Below are positions 26,863 to 36,730 of a DNA stretch of 64,000 bases, piece by piece. Numbering within the stretch: position 1 is the first letter of the stretch; every line of letters begins with the position of its first letter. The stretch is from DATARH01 sp963746885. Its GTDB lineage: Bacteria > Pseudomonadota > Alphaproteobacteria > ATCC43930 > CGMCC-115725. The position numbers were made by a program, and so were the translations under genes. The stretch is taken from positions 1 to 64,000 of the forward strand of contig CAVVDM010000013.1 in the NCBI GenBank assembly GCA_963746885.1. The letters are read 5' to 3'. Under the pieces are notes generated by a model. It ran no database searches. It was not told the origin of the DNA and worked only from the letters and a program-made list of their open reading frames with translations.

Positions 26863-28074
26863 ATGGCTGAACAGACGCGCTTGCCGGGCGATATCGACGC
26901 GCAACCCGTGGTGCAGGCCGCGCTCGCCTTGCGGCCGGCATTGCGCAGCTACTGCCAGGAGATCGAGCGCGAGCAGCGCTTCCCGCCAGCCCTGGTCGAG
27001 CAGCTGCACGCCGCCGGCTTCTACCGGATGGTAATTCCGCGCTCCCTCGGGGGGCTTGAGGTCGATCCCCTGACCTATCTGCGCGTCGTCGAGCTGTTGG
27101 CCGAGGGCGCCGGCTCGGTCGGCTGGAACCTCGCCAACAACAGCATCGCCCAACTGGTGACGCTCGGACTGCCGGAGGAGGGCGTCGACGAGCTGTACGG
27201 GCACGGCGGCGACACCGTCATCGCCGGCACAGCCGTGCAGGGCGGCGGGCAGGCCGTGCCGGTCGCGGGCGGCTACCGCGTCAGCGGACGGTGGCAATTC
27301 GGCAGCGGCTGTCAACAGGCCGCCTGGATGCTCGGAAGCTTCCAGATCCTCGACGATGGCCAGGCGCGCCGCAGCCCCGACGGCAAGCCGCTCTACTGGC
27401 GCGGCGTCTTTCCGCGCGCGGAAGCGGAGATCGTCCCAGGCAGCTGGGACGTGGCCGGGCTGCGCGGCACCGGCAGCTTCGACTGGACCGTTGGGGACAT
27501 CTTCCTGCCGGAGCGGCGGACGATGGTTCACGCCGGCATCCCGCTCGACAATCAGTGGGAGCGCTGGCCGGGGGTCACCTATCAGTTGCCGACCCAGTGC
27601 TGGGTCGGGCCGCACCACAGCGCCGTGATCACCGGCATCGCGCGGGCCGGCATCGACGCGCTGATCGACCTGGCTGGCGGCAAGACGCCGCGCGGCCGGA
27701 CCGGCCTCCTGTGCGACAACCCGCAAGTGCAGGACGCCGTCGGGCGGGCCGACGCGATCTTGAACGCCGGGCGCGCCTACCGCACCGCGATGATCACCGA
27801 GCTGTGGAACACGGTCGCTTCCGGCCACGACACCAGCCTCGAGCAGCGCGCCCGCTGCCGCCTGGCCTCGACCTATGCCGCCGAGAGCGCGCGCGACGCG
27901 ATGGATCTGGTGTACCGGCACGGCGGCAGCACCTCGTTCAAGCGCGAGAGCCGCCTAGCCGAGTGCTGGCGCGACCTGCACGTCGTCGGCCAGACCGTCA
28001 CGATCGCGCCGGAATGGTATCCGATCGGCGGCCGGGTGTACCTCGGGACAGACCCGGGCCCGCGTCTGCGCTAA
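26863..28074 (+). CDS. Acyl-CoA dehydrogenase-fold flavin monooxygenase-like protein
   Basis: Intact, about 403 residues (ATG at 26863; an in-frame ATG at 26854 is possible). It has the acyl-CoA-dehydrogenase fold: FYRMVIPRSLGGLEVDPLTY, GSVGWNLANNSIAQLV, GYRVSGRWQFGSGCQQAAWM, GSWDVAGLRGTGSFDW and HHSAVITGIARAGIDALIDL. The catalytic base Glu of true dehydrogenases is not evident. SGxWxFxSGxxxAxW is characteristic of group D two-component monooxygenases (HsaA/HpaB-like), which need a flavin reductase. Divergent from the DUF3604 gene with a 175-base gap, probably sharing control. Substrate unknown. Confidence 0.78.
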   Translation: MAEQTRLPGDIDAQPVVQAALALRPALRSYCQEIEREQRFPPALVEQLHAAGFYRMVIPRSLGGLEVDPLTYLRVVELLAEGAGSVGWNLANNSIAQLVTLGLPEEGVDELYGHGGDTVIAGTAVQGGGQAVPVAGGYRVSGRWQFGSGCQQAAWMLGSFQILDDGQARRSPDGKPLYWRGVFPRAEAEIVPGSWDVAGLRGTGSFDWTVGDIFLPERRTMVHAGIPLDNQWERWPGVTYQLPTQCWVGPHHSAVITGIARAGIDALIDLAGGKTPRGRTGLLCDNPQVQDAVGRADAILNAGRAYRTAMITELWNTVASGHDTSLEQRARCRLASTYAAESARDAMDLVYRHGGSTSFKRESRLAECWRDLHVVGQTVTIAPEWYPIGGRVYLGTDPGPRLR

Positions 28075-28123
28075 GCGGGTCGCCCGGCCGGGATCGAGCA
28101 ATCACCGGCCGGGCGGCGGCCTC

Positions 28124-28879
28124 CTAGCCGCGGCCGACGAACGGCATCTTGGTCGCCATGACGGTCAGGAACTGGATGTTCGCTTCCGGCGTCACCGTCG
28201 CCATCAACACAACCGAACGCGCCACGTTCTCGACGTTCATCGTCGGCTCGACCATGACCTCGCCGCTCGGCTGCGGCACGCCGCGGGTCATGCGCTGGGT
28301 CATCTCGGTCAGGGCGTTGCCGACATCGATCTGGCCGCACGAAATGTCGTAGCGCCGGCCGTCGAGCGAGGTCGACTTGGTGAGGCCGGTGATCGCGTGC
28401 TTGGTCGAGGTATAGGCCACCGAAAACGGCCGCGGCACATGCGCCGAAATGGAGCCGTTGTTGATGATCCGGCCGCCCATCGGGGTCTGGTCCTTCATGA
28501 TCCGGAAGGCCTGCTGCGTGCACAGGAACGAGCCGGTCAGGATCGTGTCGACGACGGCCTTCCAGCGGGAAAATTCGAGATCCTCGATCGGCGCATTGGC
28601 GCCGAAGCCGGCATTGTTGAACAGCACGTCGAGCCGCCCGAAGGTCGCCTTGGTCTTGGCGAACAGCGCCTCGACCGAGGCCGGGTCACCGACATCGGTC
28701 GGCACACCGAGCGCCTTTCCCTGAAAGGCCTCGATTTCGCTGACCACCGCCTCCAACGGCTCGGGCCGGCGGCCGGCGACGACCACCGCAAATCCCTCGC
28801 GCGCCAGCGCCAGCGCCGATGCCTTGCCGATGCCGCTGCCGCCGCCGGTAACCAGCGCAACCTTGCCGTTCGAACTCAT
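28124..28879 (-). CDS. SDR family oxidoreductase
   Basis: Intact, 251 residues. TGGGSGIG is at residues 11-18, AGRRPE after beta-2 (NADP-type), NNAG in FNNAGFGANAP, the catalytic Ser in NNGSISAHVP and Tyr-Lys in YTSTKHAITG. The C-terminal third (DVGNALTEMTQRMTRGVPQP) is less usual. It is convergent with the flavin monooxygenase gene (50-base gap), possibly the reductase step of the same accessory pathway. Confidence 0.87.
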   Translation of the reverse strand: MSSNGKVALVTGGGSGIGKASALALAREGFAVVVAGRRPEPLEAVVSEIEAFQGKALGVPTDVGDPASVEALFAKTKATFGRLDVLFNNAGFGANAPIEDLEFSRWKAVVDTILTGSFLCTQQAFRIMKDQTPMGGRIINNGSISAHVPRPFSVAYTSTKHAITGLTKSTSLDGRRYDISCGQIDVGNALTEMTQRMTRGVPQPSGEVMVEPTMNVENVARSVVLMATVTPEANIQFLTVMATKMPFVGRG

Positions 28880-28992
28880 CCGCTATCTCCCCATCATGCA
28901 TGATCCGCCTGGGATCGCACCTTGGGTCAACGATAGCAGCTTGCACGCCGGCGCTGGGATCGAAAATCGACGCCGCGCCGGCCTGCCGCTTC

Positions 28993-29559
28993 CTAGGCAA
29001 CCCGCTCCAGCGTCGTGCCGGCGGCACAAACTGCTGCACCGTCGCGCGGCAGCAGAATCGTGATTGTGGTGCCCTGTCCAGGGGTGCTGTCGATCGCGAT
29101 CTCGCCGCCATGCAACTCGACGATCGACTTTGCCAGCGGCAAGCCGAGCCCGGTACCGTCGTAGCGGCGCGCCAGCCGGCTATCGACCTGACCGAACACG
29201 GACAAGGCGATCGGGATCTCGTCGACCGACATGCCGATCCCGGTGTCGGCGACCTCAATCCTGACCGCGGCGTTGCCGACGGCGTCGGCCGACACGGGCA
29301 CGCTGCCGCCCGGTTGGGTGAACTTCACCGCGTTCGACAAGAGGTTGAGCAGCAACTGGCGCAACTTGCCGGCGTCGCCGCAGATGATCAGTTCCTCAGG
29401 CACCCGGGTGCTGAACGTCAGTTCGCCGCGCACGCACTGGTCGCGCATGATGCTGGCGCAGTTTCGGATCGTCGCGACGAGGTCGAGTTGCTCCGATGTA
29501 TCTACTTTGACGGGTATGGAAAACACAAATATCAAAGGGGTTAACGAACGCGGCGCCAA
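28993..29559 (-). pseudogene. Histidine-kinase ATPase domain lacking its N-terminal half
   Basis: The 188-codon frame encodes only the HATPase_c domain: N-box GKLRQLLLNLLSNAVKFTQP, G1 box ADTGIGMS, G2 GTGLGLPLAKSIVELHGG, and the end STPGQGTTITILLPR. A dimerisation domain with the phosphorylated His is missing. The nominal first 25 residues (MAPRSLTPLIFVFSIPVKV) do not resemble kinase sequence and come from a locally AT-richer stretch, so I read it as the 3' remnant of a truncated sensor kinase. An orphan anti-sigma-type ATPase is less likely. Confidence 0.6.
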
Positions 29560-29564
29560 CCCGG

Positions 29565-29894
29565 CATTTTACCGGCGCGATCGTCCCCGCGATTTCGGCG
29601 TTTCGGCGGGCTCTGGAAGAGGCGATCGCGCAGCGCCATTCGGCGATGCATCCGTTCAGCGATGCGTGGGTTTCGGGCCGCCTCGACAAGCGCCTGCTCG
29701 GCGTTCTTTCTCCAAATTCCAGGCGCGGAAACGTGTATCGAGCCGCGCTGGCCAAGCGAAATCGGCCGACCCATGGTGCGATCTGCGCAGGCTACCGTGA
29801 TAACGTTGAATGGATTGCGGGCTTATTGCGAGCAACAGAGATTATCGAATTGAGGCTGTCACCCGGCGGGTCCCGCGTGGTACAGGATTTTTGA
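29565..29894 (+). pseudogene. Possible remnant of a PqqC/TenA-like gene; otherwise no gene seen up to pyrB
   Basis: An open frame without a good start reads TGAIVPAISAFRRALEEAIA then QRHSAMHPFSDAWVSGRLDK. The 'HPF...W..G.LDK' pattern resembles the N-terminus of the heme-oxygenase-like PqqC/TenA superfamily. After residue 50 the sequence stops resembling the family (SPNSRRGNVYRAAL). It may be a decayed or frame-damaged fragment. Homology is suggested by eye only. The rest of 29560-29943 holds no recognisable gene. Confidence 0.25.
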
Positions 29895-29943
29895 ACATGG
29901 CGAGTGTACCACACGACCGTAGTCGCCGAAGAGATGCTGCAGA

Positions 29944-30900
29944 ATGATGCGGGGATACAGCTTCGGGCATCGGCATCTGCTCGGCATTGAGGGGCTGAGC
30001 CGGGAGGATATCGAGCATGTGCTCGACCTCGCCGACACCTATGTCGAGCTGAGCCGGCAGGCCGAGAAGAAGACGGCGCGGCTGCGCGGCCGCACGCTGA
30101 TCAACTGCTTCTTCGAAAACTCGACCCGCACCCGCACCTCGTTCGAGGTCGCGGGCAAGCGCCTGGGCGCCGACGTCATCAACATGGCGGTCGAGGTGTC
30201 CTCCATGCGCAAGGGCGAGACGCTGATCGACACGGCGATGACGCTGAACGCGATGCACCCTGACGTGCTGGTCGTGCGCCACCCCGAATCGGGCGCGGTG
30301 CAACTGTTGTCGGAGAAGGTCGATTGCTCGGTTATCAACGCCGGCGACGGCAGCCACGAGCATCCGACCCAGGCATTACTCGACGCGCTGACGATCCGCC
30401 GCCGCAAGGGCGGGCTCGCCGGCCTCACCGTGGCGATCTGCGGCGACGTGCTGCACAGCCGGGTGGCGCGCTCCAACATCGCGCTCTTGAACGTGATGGG
30501 CGCGCGGGTCCGGGTCGTGGCGCCGCGCACCTTGCTGCCGGCGGCGATCGAGCAGCTCGGGGTCGAGGTGTTCCACGACATGGCGGCCGGGCTCAGGGAT
30601 GTCGACATCGTGATGATGCTGCGGCTGCAGATGGAGCGGATGCACGGCTCGTTCGTGCCATCGAGCCGCGAATATTTCCATTTCTTCGGGCTCGACTACG
30701 ACAAGCTGAAGCTGGCCAAGCCCGACGCGCTGATCATGCATCCCGGGCCGATGAACCGCGGCGTCGAGATCGGTAGCGAGGTGGCCGACGACATCGACCG
30801 CAGCCTCATTCGCCAGCAGGTCGAAATGGGCGTCGCGGTGCGCATGGCCTGCCTCGAAATCCTGGCCGGCGAGCACGGCAACAACCCGCCGGTCAATTGA
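29944..30900 (+). CDS. pyrB: Aspartate carbamoyltransferase, catalytic chain
   Basis: Intact, 318 residues; first committed step of UMP synthesis (carbamoyl phosphate + aspartate). The carbamoyl-phosphate loop is FFENSTRTRTSFE, then VEVSSMRKGETLIDT, the conserved HPTQALLDALTIRR and the C-terminal MHPGPMNRGVEI. ATG ATG at 29944 overlaps the stop of a 16-codon upstream ORF. No pyrI lies nearby; instead a dihydroorotase-like gene follows after 9 bases, matching the class in which PyrB forms a dodecamer with a PyrC-like chain. Confidence 0.97.
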   Translation: MMRGYSFGHRHLLGIEGLSREDIEHVLDLADTYVELSRQAEKKTARLRGRTLINCFFENSTRTRTSFEVAGKRLGADVINMAVEVSSMRKGETLIDTAMTLNAMHPDVLVVRHPESGAVQLLSEKVDCSVINAGDGSHEHPTQALLDALTIRRRKGGLAGLTVAICGDVLHSRVARSNIALLNVMGARVRVVAPRTLLPAAIEQLGVEVFHDMAAGLRDVDIVMMLRLQMERMHGSFVPSSREYFHFFGLDYDKLKLAKPDALIMHPGPMNRGVEIGSEVADDIDRSLIRQQVEMGVAVRMACLEILAGEHGNNPPVN

Positions 30901-30909
30901 CAAGGGGCA

Positions 30910-32222
30910 ATGACCGGGATGCGCCGCCTCTACCGCAACGCCCGCCTGCTCGACCCCGCGAGCGGGCTCGACGCGCCGGGCGACCTGCTGGTCGAGGGCG
31001 ACCGCATCGCCGCGCTCGGCCCGGGGCTTGGCGACAGCCTCGGCGGCGACGTCGAGGTCATCGATCTTGCCGGCCTATGCCTGGCGCCGGGGCTCGTCGA
31101 CATGCGCGTGCAGCTGCGCGAGCCGGGCGCCGAGCACATGGAGTCGATCGAGAGCGGCGGCCACGCAGCGGCGGCCGGCGGCGTCACGACGATGGTCGCG
31201 CTGCCCAACACCGAGCCGCCGGTCGACGACGTGTCGGTGGTCGAGTTCCTCGCGCGCCGCGCCCGCGAGGTAAAGCTCGCCAAGGTCCACACCTACGCCG
31301 CCGCGACCAAGGGCCTGCCGGGGCCGCGAACTGACCGAGATCGGGCTGCTCGCCGCCAATGGCGCGGTCGGCTTCACCGACGGGGTCAAGGCGGTCGCCG
31401 ATGCGCTGGTGATGCGCCGGCTGCTGGCCTACGCCCGCAGCTTCGACCAGCTGGTGATCCAGCACCCCGAGGAGCCGAGCCTCGCCGGCGCCGGCGAGGT
31501 CAACGAGGGCGAGATCGCGACGCGGCTCGGCCTCGCGCGGGATCCCGCCGACTGGCCGAGGTCATCATGGTCGAGCGCGACCTGCGCCTCGTCGAACTGA
31601 CCGGCGCGCGCTACCACGTCGCGCATGTCTCGACCGCGGCGGCGATCGACGGCGATCCGCCAGGCCAAGGCGGCGGGGCTGCCGGTGACCTGCGACACCG
31701 CGCCGCCGTATTTCGCGCTGAACGAGACCGCGATCGGCGACTATCGCACCTTCGCCAAATTGTCGCCGCCGCTTGCGCAGCGAAGAGGACCGCCAGGCCG
31801 TCGTCGAGGGGCTGCGCGACGGTACGATCGACGCGATCGCCAGCGACCACGCGCCGTGGGACCAGGATTCGAAGCGCCTGCCGTTCAGCTCGGCGAGCTA
31901 CGGCATCGTCGGGCTGGAGACCCTGCTGCCGCTGTCATTGGAGCTCTACCACAACCGCCATCTGACGCTGATCGAGGTCATCCGGCTGCTGACGGTCGCG
32001 CCCGGCGCGATATCCTGGGGCTCGGCGCCGGCCGGCTGGAGCCGGGCGGCGCCGGCCGATCTCGTCATATTCGATCCCGACGCGGCGTGGCGCATCAAGA
32101 CCGACGCGTTCCGCTCCAAATCGAAGAACGCGCCGTTCGACGGCCGCCCGGTCGCGGGCCGCGTCGAGCAGACCATCGTCGACGGCCGCCCGATCTTCGC
32201 GCGGCAAGGCTCGGCGGCGTGA
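30910..32222 (+). CDS. pyrC: Dihydroorotase-like protein (PyrC/PyrX type), frame broken
   Basis: About 436 residues after correction. Recognised segments are LAPGLVDMRVQLREPGAEHM, AAAAGGVTTMVALPNTEPPV, SFDQLVIQHPEEPSLAG, GARYHVAHVSTAAAI, CDTAPPYFALNE and IASDHAPWDQDSKRLPF. The zinc motif HxH after 'PGLVD' is RVQ here, and SDHAPH is SDHAPW. That is the pattern of inactive, structural PyrX chains that support PyrB. A working dihydroorotase may lie elsewhere. Four breaks are one-base insertions: near 31325 (GGGG[C]CGC), 31548, 31659 (GAC[G]GCG) and 31777 (CTT[G]CGC). Its stop overlaps plsY (TGATG). Confidence 0.85.
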
Positions 32223-32810
32223 TGCCCGCGATCCTTGCCGCCGCCGCGATCGGCTATCTGCTCGGGTCGATCCCGTTCGGGCTGGTGCTGACCTGGGCCG
32301 CCGGGCTCGGCGACATCCGGCAGATCGGCTCGGGCAATATCGGCGCGACCAACGTGCTGCGCACCGGCAACAAGGCGCTGGCCGCGCTGACCTTGGCGTT
32401 CGATCTGGGCAAGGGATTGGCGGCGGTGCTGCTCGGCGCGCTGTGGGGTCCGGGGCCGGCATTGGCCGCCGCCGGCGCCGTCGTTCTCGGCCACATGTTC
32501 CCGGTGTGGCTCGGGTTTCGCGGCGGCAAGGGGGTGGCGACGGCGCTGGGCGTGCTGCGTCGCGCTGGCCTGGCCGGTGGCGCTGCTTGCCGCCCTGGTG
32601 TGGCTCGCGACCGCGGCGGTCTCCCGCTATTCCTCGCTGGCCGCGCTGGTCGCCGCGGTCGCCGCGGCGGCGCTCGCCGCGTTCCTGGCCGATCCGGCGC
32701 GCGCAGCGCTGATCGCCGGCATCGCGCTAATGGTGATCGTGCGCCACCATGACAATATCCGGCGCCTCCTCGCCGGCACGGAAAGCCGGATCTCCTTCGG
32801 AAAAGGCTGA
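32222..32810 (+). CDS. plsY: Glycerol-3-phosphate acyltransferase (one frameshift)
   Basis: Integral membrane acyltransferase that moves acyl groups from acyl-phosphate to glycerol-3-phosphate. Motif 1 is GSIPFGLV, the substrate loop GSGNIGATNVLRTGNK, motif 2 GHMFPVWLGFRGGKGVATAL and the end VIVRHHDNIRRLLAGTE. About 195 residues, standard length. An extra C near 32558 (GTGCTG[C]GTCGCG) shifts the frame. The ATG overlaps the pyrC-like stop. The gene order pyrB-pyrC-plsY-dprA-topA is conserved in alphaproteobacteria. Confidence 0.93.
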
Positions 32811-32818
32811 GACAAACC

Positions 32819-33957
32819 CTGGCCGCGCGCGAACTCGAACCGCAGGAACGTCTGGACTGGCTGCGCCTCGCTCGCACCGAAACGGTCGGGCCGGTCAGTT
32901 TCTACGCATTGCTGCGCCGCTTTGGTTCGGCCGCCGCGGCGCTCGACGCGCTGCCGCGCTTGGCGAGAGCCGGCGGGGCGCGGCCGGTCAGCGCCGTGAC
33001 CCGGCGCGAGGCGACGGCCGAACTGGCGGCGATCGAGCGGCTCGATGGCCGGCTCGTGTGCTGGGGCGAGCCGCTCTACCCGGATGCCCTGGCCGCGGTC
33101 GAGGATGCACCGCCGGTGCTGACCGTGCTCGGGCGGGCCGAGTTGCTGAACGCGCCGATCGTCGCCGTGGTCGGGGCGCGCAACGCCTCGGCCAACGGCC
33201 GCCGCCTGGCGCGCGAACTGGCCGTCGGGCTCGGCGAGGGCGGCGTCGTCGTTGCCTCGGGCATGGCCCGCGGCATCGACGCGGCGGCGCATCTCGGAGC
33301 GCTCGCCACCGGCTCGGTCGCGGTCGTCGCCGGCGGCGTCGACATTGTCTATCCGGACGAGAATCGCGGGCTGTACGAGGCGCTGACGCGGGACGGCGCC
33401 GTCGTCGCCGAATTGCCGCTCGGCAGCGAGCCGCAGGCCCGCCATTTCCCGCGCCGCAACCGCATCATCTCCGGGCTGGCGTTGGGCGTCGTGGTGGTCG
33501 AGGCGGCGGCCAAGTCGGGCTCGCTGATCACCGCGCGCTATGCGCTGGAGCAGGGGCGCGAGGTGTTCGCCGTGCCGGGCTCGCCGCTCGACCCGCGCTG
33601 CCGCGGCGCCAACGACCTGCTGCGCAACGGCGCCAGCCTGACCGAAAACGCCGCCGACGTGATCGCCCAGCTCGGCCCGCTGCTGCACGGCCACCCGCCG
33701 CCGCCGCCCGGATCGCCCCGGCGCAGCCGCGCCTGCCGTTGCCGCCGCGGAAGCCGACTGCCTCGCCGCGCGATCCCGATAAGCGCGGATGCGGCGCTCG
33801 ATCTCTTGGTCGAAAAGCTGAGCCCGACCCCGGTCGCGGTTGACGAACTGGTGCGCCAGTGCCAATTGTCAGCCGCTTCGGTCGCCAGCCTCTGCTGGAA
33901 CTGGAACTCGCCGGCCGCATCGAGCGTCATCCGGGCAATCGCGTCTCGCTCCGCTAA
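32819..33957 (+). CDS. dprA: DNA-processing protein DprA (frame broken)
   Basis: Loads RecA on incoming single-stranded DNA during transformation. The N-terminal SAM-like part is LDWLRLARTETVGPVSFYAL. The Rossmann core is VVGARNASANGRRLARELAV, VASGMARGIDAAAH, GSVAVVAGGVDIVYP, HFPRRNRIISGLALGVVVVE and AAKSGSLITARYALEQGREV. The C-terminal winged helix is LLVEKLSPTPVAVDELVRQC and ELELAGRIERHPGNRVSLR. No ATG/GTG/TTG lies in frame before residue 30; the nominal CTG at 32819 or an upstream start hidden by an error is possible. Breaks lie near 33712, 33780 (extra A) and 33890. Confidence 0.9.
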
Positions 33958-33984
33958 GGCTGCGTCGCGTCGCTCTTTGTTTGA

Positions 33985-36676
33985 ATGTCGAGCATGAACG
34001 TCGTCATCGTCGAATCGCCGGCCAAGGCGAAGACCATCAACAAATATCTCGGGCAGCGACTACAAGGTCCTGGCCAGCTACGGCCATGTCCGCGACCTGC
34101 CGGCCAAGGACGGCTCGGTGCTCCCCGAGACGATTTCGCGATGTCGTGGGAGGTCGACGCCAAGTCCGAGAAGCGCATGAAGGAAATCGCCGAGGCGGTG
34201 CGCGGCGCCGACAAGCTGTTCCTCGCCACCGACCCCGACCGCGAGGGCGAGGCGATCTCCTGGCATGTGCGCGAGGTGCTGCAGGCGCGCCGCGCGCTGA
34301 AAGGGTGTCGACGTCAAGCGCGTCGTGTTCAACGAGGTCACGCGGGATGCGGTGCTCGAAGCCTTCCGCCACCCGCGCGAGATCGACGCCGAACTGGTCG
34401 ATGCCTATCTGGCGCGCCGCGCGCTCGATTATCTGGTCGGCTTCACGCTGTCGCCGGTGCTGTGGCGCAAGCTGCCGGGCAGCCGCTCGGCCGGCCGCGT
34501 GCAATCGGTGGCGCTGCGCCTGATCTGCGAGCGCGAGGGCGAGATCGAGGCGTTCCGCGCCCGCGAATACTGGACGGTCGAGGTCGAGTTCCAGACCGAG
34601 GCGGGCGACCGCTTCACCGCCCGCCTGTCGCATCTCGACGGCAAGAAGCTCGACCGCTTCGACCTCGACAGCGAACTGAAGGCGCGCGCCGCCGCCGATG
34701 CGATCCTTGCCGCCGGCGGGTTTGCGGTCGCCTCGGTCGAGCATCGCGAAGTGCGGCGCAACCCGTTCCCGCCATTCACCACCTCGACCCTGCAGCAGGA
34801 GGCCTCGCGCAAGCTCGGCTTCGGCGCCAGCCGCACGATGCAGGTCGCGCAGCGGCTTTACGAAGGCATCGATCTCGACGGCGACACGGTCGGCCTGATC
34901 ACCTACATGCGGACCGACGGCGTCGCGATCGCGGCCGAGGCGATCGCCGCGGCGCGCCAGCTGATCGGCGGCGAATTCGGCGACCGCTATCTGCCGAAGG
35001 AGCCGCGAGTCTATCGCAGCCCGGCCAAGAACGCGCAGGAGGCGCACGAGGCGATCCGCCCGACCGATATGGCGCGCCGCCCCGGCGACGTCGCCCGCCA
35101 CCTCGAGAACGACATGCGCCGGCTCTACGAGCTGATCTGGAAGCGCACCGTCGCGAGCCAGATGGCGTCCGCCCTGCTCGACCAGGTAGCCGTCGACATC
35201 GCCGATACGAGCGGCCGCATCCGCCTGCACGCGACCGGCTCGGTCGTCGTGTTCGACGGCTTCCTGAAACTCTACCAGGAGGACCGCGACGACACCGTCG
35301 AGGACGAAGGCGAAGGCCGCCGCCTACCCAATATGCGCGAGCGCGAAAGCCTCAAGCGCGGCGCCGTCGCCCCGAACCAGCATTTCACCCAGCCGCCGCC
35401 GCGCTACAGCGAGGCGAGCCTCGTCAAGAAACTCGAGGAACTCGGCATCGGGCGGCCCTCGACCTATGCCTCGATCATCCAGGTGTTGCAGGACCGCGAC
35501 TATGTGCGGCTGGAAAAGCGCCGCTTCCTCCCGGAGGACCGCGGCCGCCTCGTCACCGCGTTCCTGACCAGCTTTTTCGAGCGCTACGTCGAATACAATT
35601 TCACCGCCGATCTGGAAAACCAGCTCGACGAGGTGTCGGACGGGCGGGTCGACTGGAAGGAATTGCTGCGCAAGTTCTGGCAGGATTTCTCGGCCGCGAT
35701 CGCCGGCACCAAGGATCTGACGATCAAGGCGGTGCTGGAAGCGCTGGACGCCGAGCTCGGCCGCCATTTCTTCCCCGACGACGGCTCGGGGCGCGACCCG
35801 CGGGTGTGCCCGGTGTGCAGCGCCGGCAGGCTGTCATTGAAGCTCGGCCGGTTCGGCGCGTTCATCGGCTGCTCAAACTATCCCGAATGCCGCTTCACCC
35901 GCGCCTTCGCGGTCGATGCCGAGGCAGAGCCCGGGGGCACCGACGCGGTACTCGGCACCGATCCGGTGAGCGGGCTGAGCGTTGCGCTGAAGAAAGGCCC
36001 TTACGGGCATTACATCCAGCTCGGCGAAGGCGGCGGCGACAAGGGCGAGAAGCCGAAACGGGTGGCGCTGCCGCGCGCCGTGAAGCCGGCCGATGTCGAT
36101 CTCGACACCGCGCTGCGCCTGTTGGCCCTGCCGCGCGAGATCGGCCGCCATCCCGAGACCGGCGAGGCGATCACCGCCGGCCTCGGCCGCTTCGGCCCCT
36201 ATCTCAAGCACGGCAGTGCGTTTGCCTCGCTCGGCGCCGACGACGACGTGCTGACGATCGGCCTCAACCGGGCGGTGACGGTTCTGGCCGAGGCAAAAAC
36301 CGGGCAACGGCGCGGGCCGCAATTGTTGCGCGAGCTGGGGCCGCATCCCGATGGCGGTACGGTCGGGCTCTATCGCGGACGCTACGGCCCCTATGTCAGC
36401 CATGACGGCGTCATCGCCTCGCTACCGAAGGGCGCCGATCCGGACAGTTTCGCGCTCGAACGGGCGATCGAGCTGATCGCGACGCAGCGCGCCAAGGGCA
36501 AGGGGAAGCCGCGCCGTCCGGTCCGCAAGGCCTCGCCGGCGGCGGCGAACGGCGCGAACAAGGCCGCACCCCGCGCTGCGGCCAAGCGCACCAAGCCGAA
36601 AGCGAAGGCAAAGGCAAAGCCGGCGGCGAAGGGCAAGGCGACGGCGGCGCGGCAGACTCCCGCCGCCGGCGAGTAG
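33985..36676 (+). CDS. topA: DNA topoisomerase I (frame broken in the first 350 bases)
   Basis: Type IA topoisomerase of about 895 residues that relaxes negative supercoils. The Toprim start is MNVVIVESPAKAKTINKYLG, with the acidic motif FLATDPDREGEAISWHV. The active-site Tyr lies in GLITYMRTDGV (RTDS is more usual). Further landmarks are RSPAKNAQEAHEAIRPTD and LGIGRPSTYASIIQVLQDR. A zinc-ribbon motif CPVC..C..YPEC lies at about residue 610, followed by two topoisomerase C-repeats and a Lys/Ala-rich tail. Breaks: an extra G at 34053 (CTCGG[G]CAGC), a lost G near 34130 and an extra A near 34304. The gene is essential, so sequencing errors are the likely cause. Confidence 0.96.
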
Positions 36677-36730
36677 CCGGAGCTGCGCGCGTTGTGATCG
36701 CCTCTCGAGCGGCGCGGCAGGTGAGCGGAC

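Noticed and set aside
34037..35230. A 397-codon minus-strand frame inside topA
   Set aside because: It is a shadow of the topA coding strand; the topoisomerase motifs are unambiguous.
32222..36676. Programmed ribosomal frameshifting in plsY, dprA and topA
   Set aside because: Breaks are many, differ in position, lack slippery heptamers, and also hit unrelated genes; one-base insertion error explains them all.
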